Source: Eubacteriales bacterium
GTDB taxonomy: Bacteria; Bacillota; Clostridia; Christensenellales; Aristaeellaceae
NCBI GenBank assembly: GCA_028705775.1
Contig: JAQWCW010000020.1
Coordinates: forward strand, 1-52,098
DNA: 52,098 nucleotides
Reading direction: 5' to 3'
The position numbers and the translations under genes are program-made. Under the pieces are notes generated by a model. That model did no database searches, was not told the origin of the DNA, and saw only the letters and a list, made by a program, of their open reading frames with translations. Below, piece after piece: positions 1 to 8,909 of the stretch (positions are counted from its first letter, which is position 1; each line of letters opens with the position of its first letter).

Positions 1-26
1 TTGGTGCACAGCTAGCTGTGCACCAA
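1..26. repeat. perfect 26-bp palindrome at the window edge
   Basis: The first 26 bases equal their own reverse complement, centred on AGCTAGCT. There is no T-tract beside it, so it is not an obvious terminator. Because it lies at the extreme edge it could be a true dyad, half of a longer inverted repeat, or a fold-back artefact at a contig end. From 27 to 202 I see no convincing gene: the only open frame, on the minus strand, has no ribosome site and no recognisable product. Confidence 0.6.
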
Positions 27-202
27 AGTCGTAGCAACAACATGCCGATGCGCCCTCTCCACTGGGCTTCCCCTAGGGAGTTCCTTCGTGAATACTTCAC
101 TGTCCAAGATGTTTGACAAACCTACATGCGGGGAATCATCGCGAGTGTTATAACTTTGCGGCGACGCGGGAAACGTATAAATAAACTCGATAAAACACAA
201 AC

Positions 203-238
203 GGCGCGCTTTTCATCATGAATAATGAAAAACGCGCC
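203..238 (-). terminator. intrinsic terminator of the small secreted-protein gene
   Basis: A long GC-capped hairpin (arm GGCGCG plus an A/T-rich extension) lies about 45 bases past the stop codon of the minus-strand gene and is followed on that strand by a T-rich run. It closes the minus-strand block that starts near 7.1 kb. Confidence 0.75.
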
Positions 239-282
239 GCAGCTGCTTTGATAAATCGGACGCCGGTTATTCTTCGGGGATT

Positions 283-921
283 TTACTCAGCCTGAGAAGC
301 CTGCACAACGCAGTCGAAGAACTGGATGTAGGTGTTGAGCAGAGCGCCGAGGTTTTCCTCGTCTGCGGTTTCGGCAGTGTAGCAGAGGGAAACGGTCAGC
401 TGCAAGCCGCCGAGAATGCCGACATAGATTGCGTAGCCGTAGTTGTTGTCGTCCTTGCCGATTACGTAGAGGGGATTGAAGGCTGCATACTCCGGGTCAT
501 CGGAAATCGAGATGAGCTCAGGAGGAGTATCGCACTTGAGCGCGGAGTTGTAGTAATTGATGATTGCGTCGAGCTGCTCCTGAGAGAGCGAGGTCATCGT
601 AAGTCCCGCGTATTCCTCAACCATGTTCATGGTTACGGTAATTTCGCAGTCCTCGCGGCCGTCAATGGCAAGGGTGATTACGATAGCGCCGTCCTCGGTT
701 TCCTCCTCGTTGGTAACGGAAACGATTGCGGGCAGAGCTACCTGAAAGCCTGCTGCCTGAATGGTGTAGAGGTTGGTTGCGTCGGAGAAATCGCCGCCGT
801 TGTCGTAGTGCTCGGCGTCGTATTCCTCGGTGCCCTCGGTTTCTTCGGCGTCCTCGGCAAACGCGGTCATTCCGCACAGGGCAAGGCAAAGGCAGAGAAG
901 CAGGGAAATGAGTTTTTTCAT
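283..921 (-). CDS. small secreted protein of unknown function
   Basis: The 212-residue product starts with a classical Sec signal peptide (MKK, then a hydrophobic core, probable cleavage after AFA near residue 22). The mature part is acidic at its N terminus (DAEETEGTEEYDAEH) and otherwise resembles a compact exported domain with no motif I recognise. The Cys in the signal region is preceded by Leu, so a lipobox is unlikely. An AGGAGG ribosome site supports the ATG. It lies 74 bases downstream of the clostripain-like gene on the same strand with no terminator between, so the two are probably cotranscribed. An accessory or substrate role for the protease is possible but is only inferred from position. 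Confidence 0.75.
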   Translation of the reverse strand: MKKLISLLLCLCLALCGMTAFAEDAEETEGTEEYDAEHYDNGGDFSDATNLYTIQAAGFQVALPAIVSVTNEEETEDGAIVITLAIDGREDCEITVTMNMVEEYAGLTMTSLSQEQLDAIINYYNSALKCDTPPELISISDDPEYAAFNPLYVIGKDDNNYGYAIYVGILGGLQLTVSLCYTAETADEENLGALLNTYIQFFDCVVQASQAE

Positions 922-995
922 CGTGGTAGTCCTCCTAGAAAAATTTATTTATTGTCCGCCGCGCGATTTTTCAACCGCAGGCAGACGATAAAGCG

Positions 996-3068
996 TTACT
1001 CAAACGAGATGTGGTCGGAAAGCTGCCAGCCGCCGAAAACATCGTTAAGGCAGAAGCTGTACAGGAAGGTCGTTTCGCTGTCCCCGTCGTCGGTAATCGA
1101 CTCGTAGGTTACCTGAAGCGATTCGTCATACACGATTTCATCGCCGGTAAATGCCGCTTCCTGCGTTTCGCCGTTTTCATCGTCATAGTAGAGCGCGTAG
1201 CGCGGAACAATCACGTCGCCGTTTTTGAGCGGCGTTGAGCCGCGCACGGGCAGACCGTTCTGCGTGTAGCCCTCGCTCATGCCCATAATCTTGCCGGTTT
1301 TGCTGTCCCCGCTGAAAATCACAAGCAGGTAGCACTCGTTATCGTTAACCGTTACGGGAATTATCGAGCGGCGCGCCTTTTCGGTCTTTACTTGGTCGTA
1401 CATAACGATGGGCTGCCCCGCGAGATAGGGCCAGGTTCCGTCAAAGGTGCTGTAAACCGTGTTACTTTCCCAGTCTATCCACGCGTTCTGCAGGTAGCCG
1501 AGGTCAACATAATACGGCTCGTTTTCGTTGTCGTCAATGCTCAAAAGGAGCATTCCCTCAACGTAGCTGAGGTTTGCGATATCCTCGTCCGAAAGCGTCA
1601 TGCTGTAAGCGTACATATTGTTTTCATCGTACGCGCTTATTTCGCCCTGAGCGTCTCCGCCTTCTGTTTCCCCGTCGCCGGTCTGCTCAGGCTCGCTTTC
1701 GGTTGTTTCTTCTTCCTCCGCAGGCTCCTGCTCGTCCGTCTCCTCGTATTCCTCGCCGCTTTCCTCGTCCTCCGGCTCATAGCTTGCGCCGGGGATGAAG
1801 GCAGTCTGAACACCGGAGCCTGAAAGCGCCGAGCCTATAACCTGGCTGTATTCGACTCTTGACGGGGTAGCGGAAGTAAACTGATAGCTGCCGCCGCTGA
1901 CTGTTGCCATATAGCCCTTTACGAAATCCGTATAATTGGGGGTGTATTCGTTGCCTTCATAGTCCTCGATATAGTTGCTGAACTCGCCCCTTGTGTCCTT
2001 AGGAAGCAGAATCGAAATGCCGCAGGCGTAATCGAACATATCCTCGTTATAGCGGTTGTATATAACCGCCCTGTCGATTGCCGCAAGCAGCTTGTCTGCG
2101 GCGTTCGGCGCAAAGCTTTTGGTAAGGCGCGCGAACTGCTCCATATCCACCATGTCCGATGAATGCTCATAATAGGAGCCGAAGGCGTACATTTTTGAGC
2201 GGGCGCGGGAAATGTCCGTCATTCTGCCGTCCGCAATCGCCGCGGACAGATAGGAAGCATATTCCTCTGCGCGCTGCCATACAAGCTCGAACCTTTTCAA
2301 ATCCAAAACGCTTATCGTTAGATACTCCTGCGGGTTCTGGCTTATGCAGTAGTCGTAGAAGCCGTCCGCTATGTTCCGAAGCAGCTCCTCCGTCGGCATA
2401 TCGGGATTGCTTGCGAGCGCCTCGAGCCAGTAGGTGTAGTACCAGCCCCAGCCCGGCTCAAGCTCCTCACTCGCGATATAGTAATCGGCATAGAACCTTG
2501 AAAGGGAAGCCATTTCAAACGTACCCATAAGGCACGCGTCGCAGCCTATGAAATCAAAATGAAACCCCTTCATGGTTTCCTCGGTCACGCAGTAGAGCGC
2601 GTAATTTATATCCATCAGGCTGAGAAAATCGTCGTCGGCGGTTTCGTCATAGCAGATACCGCCCGTTGAGCCGCCGCCGTGATTCCACAGAATCAAGCCG
2701 TAGCGGTCGGCGGGATAGTTCGCGGCGCTGTATTCGATGAACTCCTGCAGCGTTGCGTAATCGCCCATGTTGTACTGGTTTATGACCTCTAAATCCTGCA
2801 TTTCGCCGTCACGGACGATAAAGCGGTTTATTGCTTGCGCTTCAAGATTGCCGTCCGACCATTGCGAGGCGCCGCCTGCCTCGACTACTATGTTGATTGA
2901 GTCCGGAACCTGAACTGCAAGCATTTCGTAAATGTCGTTAAGACAGTCCTCCTGCAAATCCGTTCCGCACATATAGACCATTACAGTTGTTGTGGTTTCT
3001 GCGCTTGCCACAGATGAAATGCCGAGCAGCATGAGCGCCGTCAGGAGAATCAGAACCAGTTTTTTCAC
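996..3068 (-). CDS. secreted clostripain-like cysteine peptidase (family C11)
   Basis: The 690-residue product has an N-terminal signal peptide (about residues 1-23) and the clostripain/gingipain-type catalytic domain. His130 in WNHGGG and Cys179 in DACLMG fit the catalytic dyad. C11 enzymes cleave after basic residues and are usually exported. Beyond the catalytic part, around residues 430-470, lies a strongly acidic low-complexity stretch rich in Glu, perhaps a flexible or calcium-binding linker to a C-terminal beta-rich domain. The start is GTG with a GAGGG ribosome site. It sits after the terminator-like hairpin that follows the M32 gene, so it may have its own promoter, which I could not identify. 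No cell-wall anchor motif is visible. Confidence 0.9.
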   Translation of the reverse strand: MKKLVLILLTALMLLGISSVASAETTTTVMVYMCGTDLQEDCLNDIYEMLAVQVPDSINIVVEAGGASQWSDGNLEAQAINRFIVRDGEMQDLEVINQYNMGDYATLQEFIEYSAANYPADRYGLILWNHGGGSTGGICYDETADDDFLSLMDINYALYCVTEETMKGFHFDFIGCDACLMGTFEMASLSRFYADYYIASEELEPGWGWYYTYWLEALASNPDMPTEELLRNIADGFYDYCISQNPQEYLTISVLDLKRFELVWQRAEEYASYLSAAIADGRMTDISRARSKMYAFGSYYEHSSDMVDMEQFARLTKSFAPNAADKLLAAIDRAVIYNRYNEDMFDYACGISILLPKDTRGEFSNYIEDYEGNEYTPNYTDFVKGYMATVSGGSYQFTSATPSRVEYSQVIGSALSGSGVQTAFIPGASYEPEDEESGEEYEETDEQEPAEEEETTESEPEQTGDGETEGGDAQGEISAYDENNMYAYSMTLSDEDIANLSYVEGMLLLSIDDNENEPYYVDLGYLQNAWIDWESNTVYSTFDGTWPYLAGQPIVMYDQVKTEKARRSIIPVTVNDNECYLLVIFSGDSKTGKIMGMSEGYTQNGLPVRGSTPLKNGDVIVPRYALYYDDENGETQEAAFTGDEIVYDESLQVTYESITDDGDSETTFLYSFCLNDVFGGWQLSDHISFE

Positions 3069-3115
3069 AGTACATCCCTCGCCCTTTATGAGTTTTGCAT
3101 TTTCTTCGCGTTAAA

Positions 3116-3141
3116 ACGCGCCCGTACCAATCAGGGCGCGT
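3116..3141 (-). terminator. terminator-like hairpin after the M32 peptidase gene
   Basis: Arms ACGCGCCC and GGGCGCGT flank a 10-base loop, followed on the minus strand by TTTTAA. The T-run is short, so partial read-through into the clostripain gene is possible. Confidence 0.6.
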
Positions 3142-3161
3142 CTTTGCGTTGACCTTGATTT

Positions 3162-4658
3162 TTATATGCCGTAAACGTCCTTTAACTTTTCCGACAGATA
3201 CTCGATGTAGTATTTCGGGCTGAACTCGCTTCCGCAGGCTTTCGGCACAACCTCCGTCGGGTCGAGCATCCGTCCGTAGCGGTGGATTTTATTTTCAAGC
3301 CATCCGTTTACCTTGGAAAAATCGCCGCTCTTTATCGAGCCGAAAACGTCTATATCCTTCTGCATTGCCGCGAGCATCTGCGCTCCGTAGGCGCTTCCCA
3401 AAGCGTAGGAGGGGAAATAGCCCATCGCGCCGCCCGACCAATGCGAATCCTGCAAAACGCCGCGCTTGTCGTCCGGAACGTCGATTCCGAGGTATTCCTT
3501 GTAAAGCCTGTTCCACGTTTCAGGCAGGTTTGCGCTCGTCACCTCGCCGGAAAAGAGCATTTTTTCGATTTCGTAGCGGATGATTATGTGCATCGTATAG
3601 GTAAGCTCGTCCGCCTCCGTGCGGATAAGGGACGGCTCCGCCTTGTTAAGCGCCCTGTAAAGCTCGTCCTCGCTTACGTCCGAATATTCATTCGGGAAAA
3701 GCTCGCGGAGCATTGGGTAGAGCCGCGAAACAAACGCGCGGCTGCGCCCTATTATGTTCTCGTAAAAGCGGCTCTGGCTCTCGTGTACGCCCATCGAGGT
3801 TCCGGAGGCAAGGCAGGTGTATTGCAATTCGTCCGCCGTATGCAGCTCGTAAAGCGCATGACCGCCCTCGTGAACGACGCTGTACAGCGAGGAGGCGACC
3901 GCGTCGTCATAATAGTGCGTTGTTATGCGCACGTCGTATTTTGAAAAATTATCCGTAAAGGGATGCTCGGTTTCGTCAATCGTGCAGTGATTCCTGTCAA
4001 TCCCCATAAGGCTCATCAGCCTGTCGGAAAGCTCGCGCTGCTTTGCAATATCGCACTTGCGCCTGAGGAAATCGTCGCGAATGGGAAGGGACGAAACCTT
4101 CTCAATCAGCGGGCGAAGCCCCGCCTTCATTTCGCCGAAAATTGCGTCAAGCTTTTTTGTGTCCATGCCCTTTTCGTATTCGCCGAGCTGAACGTCGTAT
4201 GCGTCCCTGTCTGAATCAATATACTTGCTCTGGCGCTTGAGAGATGCAACAATCTTGTCTATATACGGGGCGAAGGAGGCGTAATCGTTGTTTACCTTTG
4301 CGTCGTGCCATACGTCCTGCGCCTTGTTGGTCAGCTCCTGAAAGGCTATGACCTCCTCCATCGGAATGCGCTGCATTTTTTCAAGGTCCTCAAAGAGAAC
4401 CTCGGCGCGGCGGCGGTCAACCTCGGAAAGGCTGTCCCTGTTTTCGAGAAGAACGCCGAGAACCTCCCTGAGGGCGTCGTTCACCATCAGCTTGTAGCCT
4501 TCCTCGGCAAGCACGGAAAGCGTCTTTCCGCGCGCGTCGCCGCTGCCTTTCGGGGCGCGGGTGTACGCGTCGTAATTAATCAGCGACATGGCGTGGCGGT
4601 TTGCGTATATTTTCAGTTCGATTTGTTCGAGCTTTTCAAGCGCCTCGTTTACATTCAT
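3162..4658 (-). CDS. M32 metallocarboxypeptidase (Taq/Pfu carboxypeptidase family)
   Basis: The 498-residue length is normal for family M32. The zinc site is intact: His263-Glu264-x-x-His267 in HEGGHALYE and the family-specific HESQS at 292-296. These cytosolic enzymes remove C-terminal residues from peptides, broadly except Pro or acidic ends. No signal peptide is present. It follows the flippase-like gene by 2 bases, so it is the last gene of the glycosyltransferase-flippase operon. The association looks like simple cotranscription rather than shared function. Confidence 0.93.
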   Translation of the reverse strand: MNVNEALEKLEQIELKIYANRHAMSLINYDAYTRAPKGSGDARGKTLSVLAEEGYKLMVNDALREVLGVLLENRDSLSEVDRRRAEVLFEDLEKMQRIPMEEVIAFQELTNKAQDVWHDAKVNNDYASFAPYIDKIVASLKRQSKYIDSDRDAYDVQLGEYEKGMDTKKLDAIFGEMKAGLRPLIEKVSSLPIRDDFLRRKCDIAKQRELSDRLMSLMGIDRNHCTIDETEHPFTDNFSKYDVRITTHYYDDAVASSLYSVVHEGGHALYELHTADELQYTCLASGTSMGVHESQSRFYENIIGRSRAFVSRLYPMLRELFPNEYSDVSEDELYRALNKAEPSLIRTEADELTYTMHIIIRYEIEKMLFSGEVTSANLPETWNRLYKEYLGIDVPDDKRGVLQDSHWSGGAMGYFPSYALGSAYGAQMLAAMQKDIDVFGSIKSGDFSKVNGWLENKIHRYGRMLDPTEVVPKACGSEFSPKYYIEYLSEKLKDVYGI

Positions 4659-4660
4659 GG

Positions 4661-5803
4661 TTATCCCTCCGCACTCATATTGTCGGTAGCGTCGTCCTTA
4701 TCCTCTGCGCGCCTTTGAGCCTCGCGCTCAAGCCGCAGCTGCTCGTCCCGAAACTCGCTTGCGCGCTTCGGGTCTTTTGAGCCGCGCGCGGAGTTGACGA
4801 GCGTCACAACAGCGCCGATGATTATGAAAATATAATAGGTGAACAAGCGCCACACGAGCAGCGCAAGGCTTACCGTTCCTTCTGTGAAAATGCCCTTGAA
4901 GTAAAGCAGGAAGCCGCCCTCCGACATTCCGGACGCGCCGGGCAGGGGAGTGTAGCTGGAGGATATGTACAGAAGAAGCGCTATCGTCACAATTTTATCC
5001 CACGATACGTCTGCAAAGCCGAACGCGCGGTAAACGAAATATGTAATGCTCATGAAGCATATAAGCTGCGCGCACGCCGTTCCGAGCTGAATCAGTATCG
5101 TTTTTGGGTCTTTGCGAACGAAGGTCATGCAGCTGTGGAAATTGTCGATAACGCGCATCGTGGACGCCCATGCGGCGGGCGGGTCTTTGATAATGTGCAT
5201 TCTCGCTCCGAGGCGCACGAAGAACGCCGCGCACACCTGAACAAGGCGGCGGCAGTAGCCAATCAGGACTATTCCGGGAATCGCGATTCCGTTTATGCAC
5301 ATTCCCAAGATTACTAGAAACTGAACGCCGGAAAGCTGCGTCTGAACAAAGCCGTTATGCAGAATCCAGACCAGCCCGCCGAGGAACACCATTGCAAACT
5401 GCGAGCAGAAGAATTTGACAGCGACTGCGGACGTGCTTACGCCAATCGGGATTCCCTTTTTATTCGCGTAGTAAACCTGCATCGGCTGCCCGCCGGACGC
5501 GCCGGGGGTTATGCTTGAGTAGTAAAAGCCCAAGGTACTCATATGCAGCGCGGAAAGGAAGCGCAGCTTGTATTTCTGGCGCGTAAAGAAAATATACATA
5601 CTCGTCGCGTCAAGCAGAAGGTAGGCGAACCAGCCCAAAAGGCAGGCAAACAGCCAAAGCGGGCTTAGCGTGAACAGCACGCCCCATGCGTCCTGAAGCT
5701 CCGAATTGCTGAAAGCAATAAGGACGACAACGCCAAGCGTGAGCGTTATGAAACCGATATTGACCAGCCGCTTTGCGAGCGGAGAAAGCTTCTTCAATGG
5801 CAT
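4661..5803 (-). CDS. flippase-like integral membrane protein (YbhN/MprF-TM, UPF0104 type)
   Basis: The 380-residue protein has about eight hydrophobic segments and family-typical sequences such as SSITPGASGGQPMQ near residue 120 and the PLPGASGMSEGG stretch. This is the lysylphosphatidylglycerol-synthetase transmembrane fold without the soluble transferase domain. Members act in lipid or glycolipid translocation. The C terminus is a highly charged cytoplasmic tail. Immediately upstream is a family-4 glycosyltransferase, a common pairing that suggests a glycolipid is made and then flipped. The substrate cannot be read from sequence. Confidence 0.85.
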   Translation of the reverse strand: MPLKKLSPLAKRLVNIGFITLTLGVVVLIAFSNSELQDAWGVLFTLSPLWLFACLLGWFAYLLLDATSMYIFFTRQKYKLRFLSALHMSTLGFYYSSITPGASGGQPMQVYYANKKGIPIGVSTSAVAVKFFCSQFAMVFLGGLVWILHNGFVQTQLSGVQFLVILGMCINGIAIPGIVLIGYCRRLVQVCAAFFVRLGARMHIIKDPPAAWASTMRVIDNFHSCMTFVRKDPKTILIQLGTACAQLICFMSITYFVYRAFGFADVSWDKIVTIALLLYISSSYTPLPGASGMSEGGFLLYFKGIFTEGTVSLALLVWRLFTYYIFIIIGAVVTLVNSARGSKDPKRASEFRDEQLRLEREAQRRAEDKDDATDNMSAEG

Positions 5804-5867
5804 TACCGCCTTTCAACAGCGCGCCAAGCGGCGCGGTGACGGACATAAACGGGCAAAATGGCGCGTT

Positions 5868-7007
5868 TTATCCCTTGCTCTTTTCAATCAGCGCCATATA
5901 GCGCTTTTCTGCCTTTGCGACTATCTGCGACCATGCGATAGGAAGCGTTGCAGCCGCAGCCCTGCCGACTGCCTCGCTGCGCTCCAGAGCGAGCGGGATG
6001 ATTCTCGCTATGTCGCTCTCGTCGTCCGTGCAGAGGAAGCCGTTAACGCCGTCCTCTATTCCCTCCGCGGCGCAGGAGGAGCGGACGACTATGCTCGGCG
6101 TGCCCATGACCGCCGCCTCGCGCACCACAAGCCCGCAGGTGTCGTAAAGCGAGGGAAAAACGAGCAGCTCGGCGCGCTCGTAAAGCGCGAGCAGAATGTT
6201 CCGCCTGTCCTCAAAGCCCGCGAGCGTAACATTGTTTTCAAGTCCAAGCTCGGAAACGTCCTCGCGAATCTTTTTCTCATCCCCGCCCTTGCCGACCATA
6301 ACGAGCCTGAACGGATAGCCGCTGCCTTTGAGCAGCTTCATGGCAAGCAGTATGCGCTTGATGTTTTTCTTGTAATCGTGCTGACCCACATAAAGGAGCA
6401 GGTGCTCGCCGCTCTTTATGGAAAAGCGCTCCTCGGCTTCTTTCCTGTCGGCGCTTGACAGCTCCGCTCCGTCCGTCCCGTTTTCCATTACGATTATTTC
6501 GCCCTTGTAGCCGTAGCCTTCAAGCACCTCGGCTGTGGAATCGTTGACGGTCCAGACCTCGTCGCACTTATCGAAAAAACCGACTATTTTGGAAACGCCT
6601 TTTTTTGCTATCGCTTTGCTGTGCGTCGCCTTGAGAATGTCGTCAAAATACTTGCTGTGCAGCGTCGCAACCAGCGGAATGCCGAGCTTGCGCTTCTGCC
6701 TCAGCGCCTCCATGCCCGTAAAAAACGGGCTGTGCGCGTGGGCTATGTCTATTGAAAGCGCGTCAAGCCCCCTGCGGAAGGAAAAATCCGTTGCGGGAAG
6801 CCCGACCCGATAGGGCAGCCCCGGAATCGGAACGGACTTGTAGGCAACAAGGCTTACGTCCGTCTGCTCTTTATACTTAGGCGCGTCGGGCGCGATATAG
6901 TATGCGCTGTGCCCCATTTTCGCCAGCTCGGAGCAATAGCTCATCGCAACCCGCCCAACTCCGTCGAGCATCGGCGGGAAGGTATCGCAGAATTCACCGA
7001 TGTTCAT
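5868..7007 (-). CDS. GT4-family glycosyltransferase, possibly glycolipid-forming
   Basis: The 379-residue GT-B enzyme begins with the nucleotide-sugar/acceptor N-terminal domain (MNIGEFCDTFPPMLDGVGR, glycine-rich loop) and carries the GT4 donor-site region EAAVMGTPSIVV with the conserved Glu and Gly-x-Pro, followed by GxNGFL. This resembles diacylglycerol glucosyltransferases, but a polysaccharide role is equally possible. It is the first gene of a three-gene operon with the flippase-like gene and M32 peptidase. A good minus-strand promoter lies at 7133-7161, leaving a leader of about 120 bases with no riboswitch I recognise. Confidence 0.85.
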   Translation of the reverse strand: MNIGEFCDTFPPMLDGVGRVAMSYCSELAKMGHSAYYIAPDAPKYKEQTDVSLVAYKSVPIPGLPYRVGLPATDFSFRRGLDALSIDIAHAHSPFFTGMEALRQKRKLGIPLVATLHSKYFDDILKATHSKAIAKKGVSKIVGFFDKCDEVWTVNDSTAEVLEGYGYKGEIIVMENGTDGAELSSADRKEAEERFSIKSGEHLLLYVGQHDYKKNIKRILLAMKLLKGSGYPFRLVMVGKGGDEKKIREDVSELGLENNVTLAGFEDRRNILLALYERAELLVFPSLYDTCGLVVREAAVMGTPSIVVRSSCAAEGIEDGVNGFLCTDDESDIARIIPLALERSEAVGRAAAATLPIAWSQIVAKAEKRYMALIEKSKG

Positions 7008-7132
7008 TGATGATACCCCTTACGCTGAATTTATGCTCTCTCGCTCCTGCTTTCGCCTGCGCCGAGACTGCACCGATGAATGCTTTGCGCCGCCGAATGC
7101 GTCTTTGCGGCATCATACTTCATCAAGTATAT

Positions 7133-7161
7133 AGTATATCATAATTGTATGTCTTATGCAA
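7133..7161 (-). promoter_or_regulatory. sigma-A-type promoter for the glycosyltransferase operon
   Basis: On the minus strand TTGCAT is followed after 17 bases by TATACT, close to consensus. Transcription would start near 7127 and run into the glycosyltransferase gene. Confidence 0.7.
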
Positions 7162-7218
7162 TCAGCGCAGACGCTTGCGTTACTCGCTGTTTTCTGAGAA
7201 TATCAGCTCATAAATGCA

Positions 7219-7252
7219 ATTTGCGGCAAGGCAAAAGCGCCCTGCCGCAAAT
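7219..7252 (-). terminator. terminator of the pectin cluster
   Basis: Near-perfect 14-bp arms (ATTTGCGGCAGGGC paired with GCCTTGCCGCAAAT) lie directly past the stop of the pectinesterase-SGNH gene, followed on the minus strand by a T-containing tail. Confidence 0.75.
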
Positions 7253-7273
7253 CCGAGAATATGACAGTAAAGG

Positions 7274-8908
7274 TCAAATTTCGTGTCCTTCAAACTCGCC
7301 CGCGAACAGCCTCGCGAACTCCGCTGCGCCGCGAACCGAAAGATGAGTGTCGTCGCAAAGCCCGTCCTCGTAGTTTTCCGTGCCTTTTTCGAGGTGCAGG
7401 TAAAGGCTTTTTGATTTTTCCTCGCCCATTGACATCAAAAGATTATCAGTGAGCTTTTCCATGTCGATAAGCCTTACGCCCGCTTCCGCCGCCGTTTTCC
7501 GCGCCGCGTCAGGGTATTCGCCGTGGCTTTTGTAAAAGCTGCCGTTTCCGTCAAAGCGCCTGCGCGCGACGGGCGTTAAAACAATCGGCTCGGCGCCTCT
7601 TTCCCTTGCCGCGTTTATGAACATTTTCAGGTACAGCGGATATGTTCCGCCCGCGCTTGTCGATACGCCGACGTCGCTTTTTTCATCGTTGTGTGAGAAC
7701 TGGATTATCAGCTTGTCTCCCTTGCGCAGGCAAAGCTCGATTAGCGCAAGCCGCTTTTCGGCAATGAAGCTCTTGCTTGAGCGCCCGCACATCGCGCAGT
7801 TTTCGGTATGGAATTTTCCTGCGGTAAGGGGGCGCAAAGCCGTTCCCCAGCCCGTCATGGGGCGCTTTTCATGCGGGTAGTCCGCCATCGTCGAATCCCC
7901 GCAAAGGTAAATTGTCGGAATGCGGTTTGCGGGATTCCATCCGTCCGTGCCGGAAAGCACGGCAATCGGGGTGAGCGCGCGTCGCTCGCTTTCGGTAAGG
8001 CGCGCCGCCCGTCTGTCTCTTTCATTGCCTGAAGCGCCTTTGCCGGTTGTGCCGTACTCCTGATACCGCCATGTAACCTGTCTTTCGCCGTCCCAGTCAA
8101 GGAAGCCGCGCTGAGCGACAACCGCGTCCATTTCGCAGTCTATGAACGCCGTCCTTGCATATTTGCGCCAAGGGCGGCCGAGCGACATTGCGCCGTCCCT
8201 GCATTCGCCGGTAAGATGGCAGCGGCAGAAAACGAAGCCGTATTCCTGCTCCTTGGGCGTGTTTGCGGCGGTATACCAGCCCCGAAACGCCTTGTCGCTC
8301 TTTGCGGCTATAAGCTCGCATTTCTCGAACCACACGCGGTACGGCCCGAATATGAAGTCAACGCTGCCCGCGATTATGCATTCTTCAAAGTACTGCCGCT
8401 CTTTCGTAAGCCCGCAGTCGCCCGCGTTTTTTATGTCGGACGGGGGAACGGGGCGCTTTGCGTATTTTGCGCATTTTTCGGTTATCGGCCCGCAGAAAAG
8501 CGTGTCCTGCTTTCCCGTGATTTTCAGATTGCGCGCCGAAAAGCGGTCGCCCGCCGCATACAGCGCGACCGCCTGCGCAATTTCCTTGCCCTCGCCCGCG
8601 TTGTTTTCAATCGTCAGGTTCTCGATTTCCACATTGTCGGCGGCAACCAGAACCGTATATGAAAGGAAGGTTTCGTATTCCTCGCCGTTTTCGAGGAGCA
8701 TTTTTGCATAATCGCCGTTCGTAATCCTCGTTCTGTCGCGGCTTTCGCCCACAATGCGAAGATTGCTTTTGTTTATAATTACCTTTTCAGCGTAGGTGTC
8801 CATGCGCAGAACGATGATTGTCTTTGCGTCCCGTCCCTCAGGAACTGCGTCAATCGCCGCCTGAAGCGATGTGAAATCGCCCGAGCCGTCCTTTGCCACT
8901 ACGTACAT
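7274..8908 (-). CDS. pectinesterase fused to an SGNH rhamnogalacturonan acetylesterase-like domain
   Basis: The 544-residue protein has two enzymes in one chain. Residues 1 to about 300 form a pectin methylesterase beta-helix with QDTLF at 134-138, the catalytic DFIFG at 184-188 and LGRPW at 243-247. From about residue 330 an SGNH/GDSL hydrolase begins, with the Ser block GDST at 337-340, the Asn block SHND at 405-408 and the final DDTH at 519-522. Together they would remove methyl and acetyl esters from pectic material. There is no signal peptide, which is unusual for a pectin methylesterase and points to cytoplasmic action on imported oligosaccharides. It is the last gene of the GH28-SGNH-PME operon, starting 1 base after the previous stop. 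Confidence 0.9.
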   Translation of the reverse strand: MYVVAKDGSGDFTSLQAAIDAVPEGRDAKTIIVLRMDTYAEKVIINKSNLRIVGESRDRTRITNGDYAKMLLENGEEYETFLSYTVLVAADNVEIENLTIENNAGEGKEIAQAVALYAAGDRFSARNLKITGKQDTLFCGPITEKCAKYAKRPVPPSDIKNAGDCGLTKERQYFEECIIAGSVDFIFGPYRVWFEKCELIAAKSDKAFRGWYTAANTPKEQEYGFVFCRCHLTGECRDGAMSLGRPWRKYARTAFIDCEMDAVVAQRGFLDWDGERQVTWRYQEYGTTGKGASGNERDRRAARLTESERRALTPIAVLSGTDGWNPANRIPTIYLCGDSTMADYPHEKRPMTGWGTALRPLTAGKFHTENCAMCGRSSKSFIAEKRLALIELCLRKGDKLIIQFSHNDEKSDVGVSTSAGGTYPLYLKMFINAARERGAEPIVLTPVARRRFDGNGSFYKSHGEYPDAARKTAAEAGVRLIDMEKLTDNLLMSMGEEKSKSLYLHLEKGTENYEDGLCDDTHLSVRGAAEFARLFAGEFEGHEI

Positions 8909-8909
8909 A

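Noticed and set aside
12-200. 62-residue minus-strand frame at the window start
   Set aside because: No ribosome site, no similarity I recognise, and its stop lies in the terminal palindrome.
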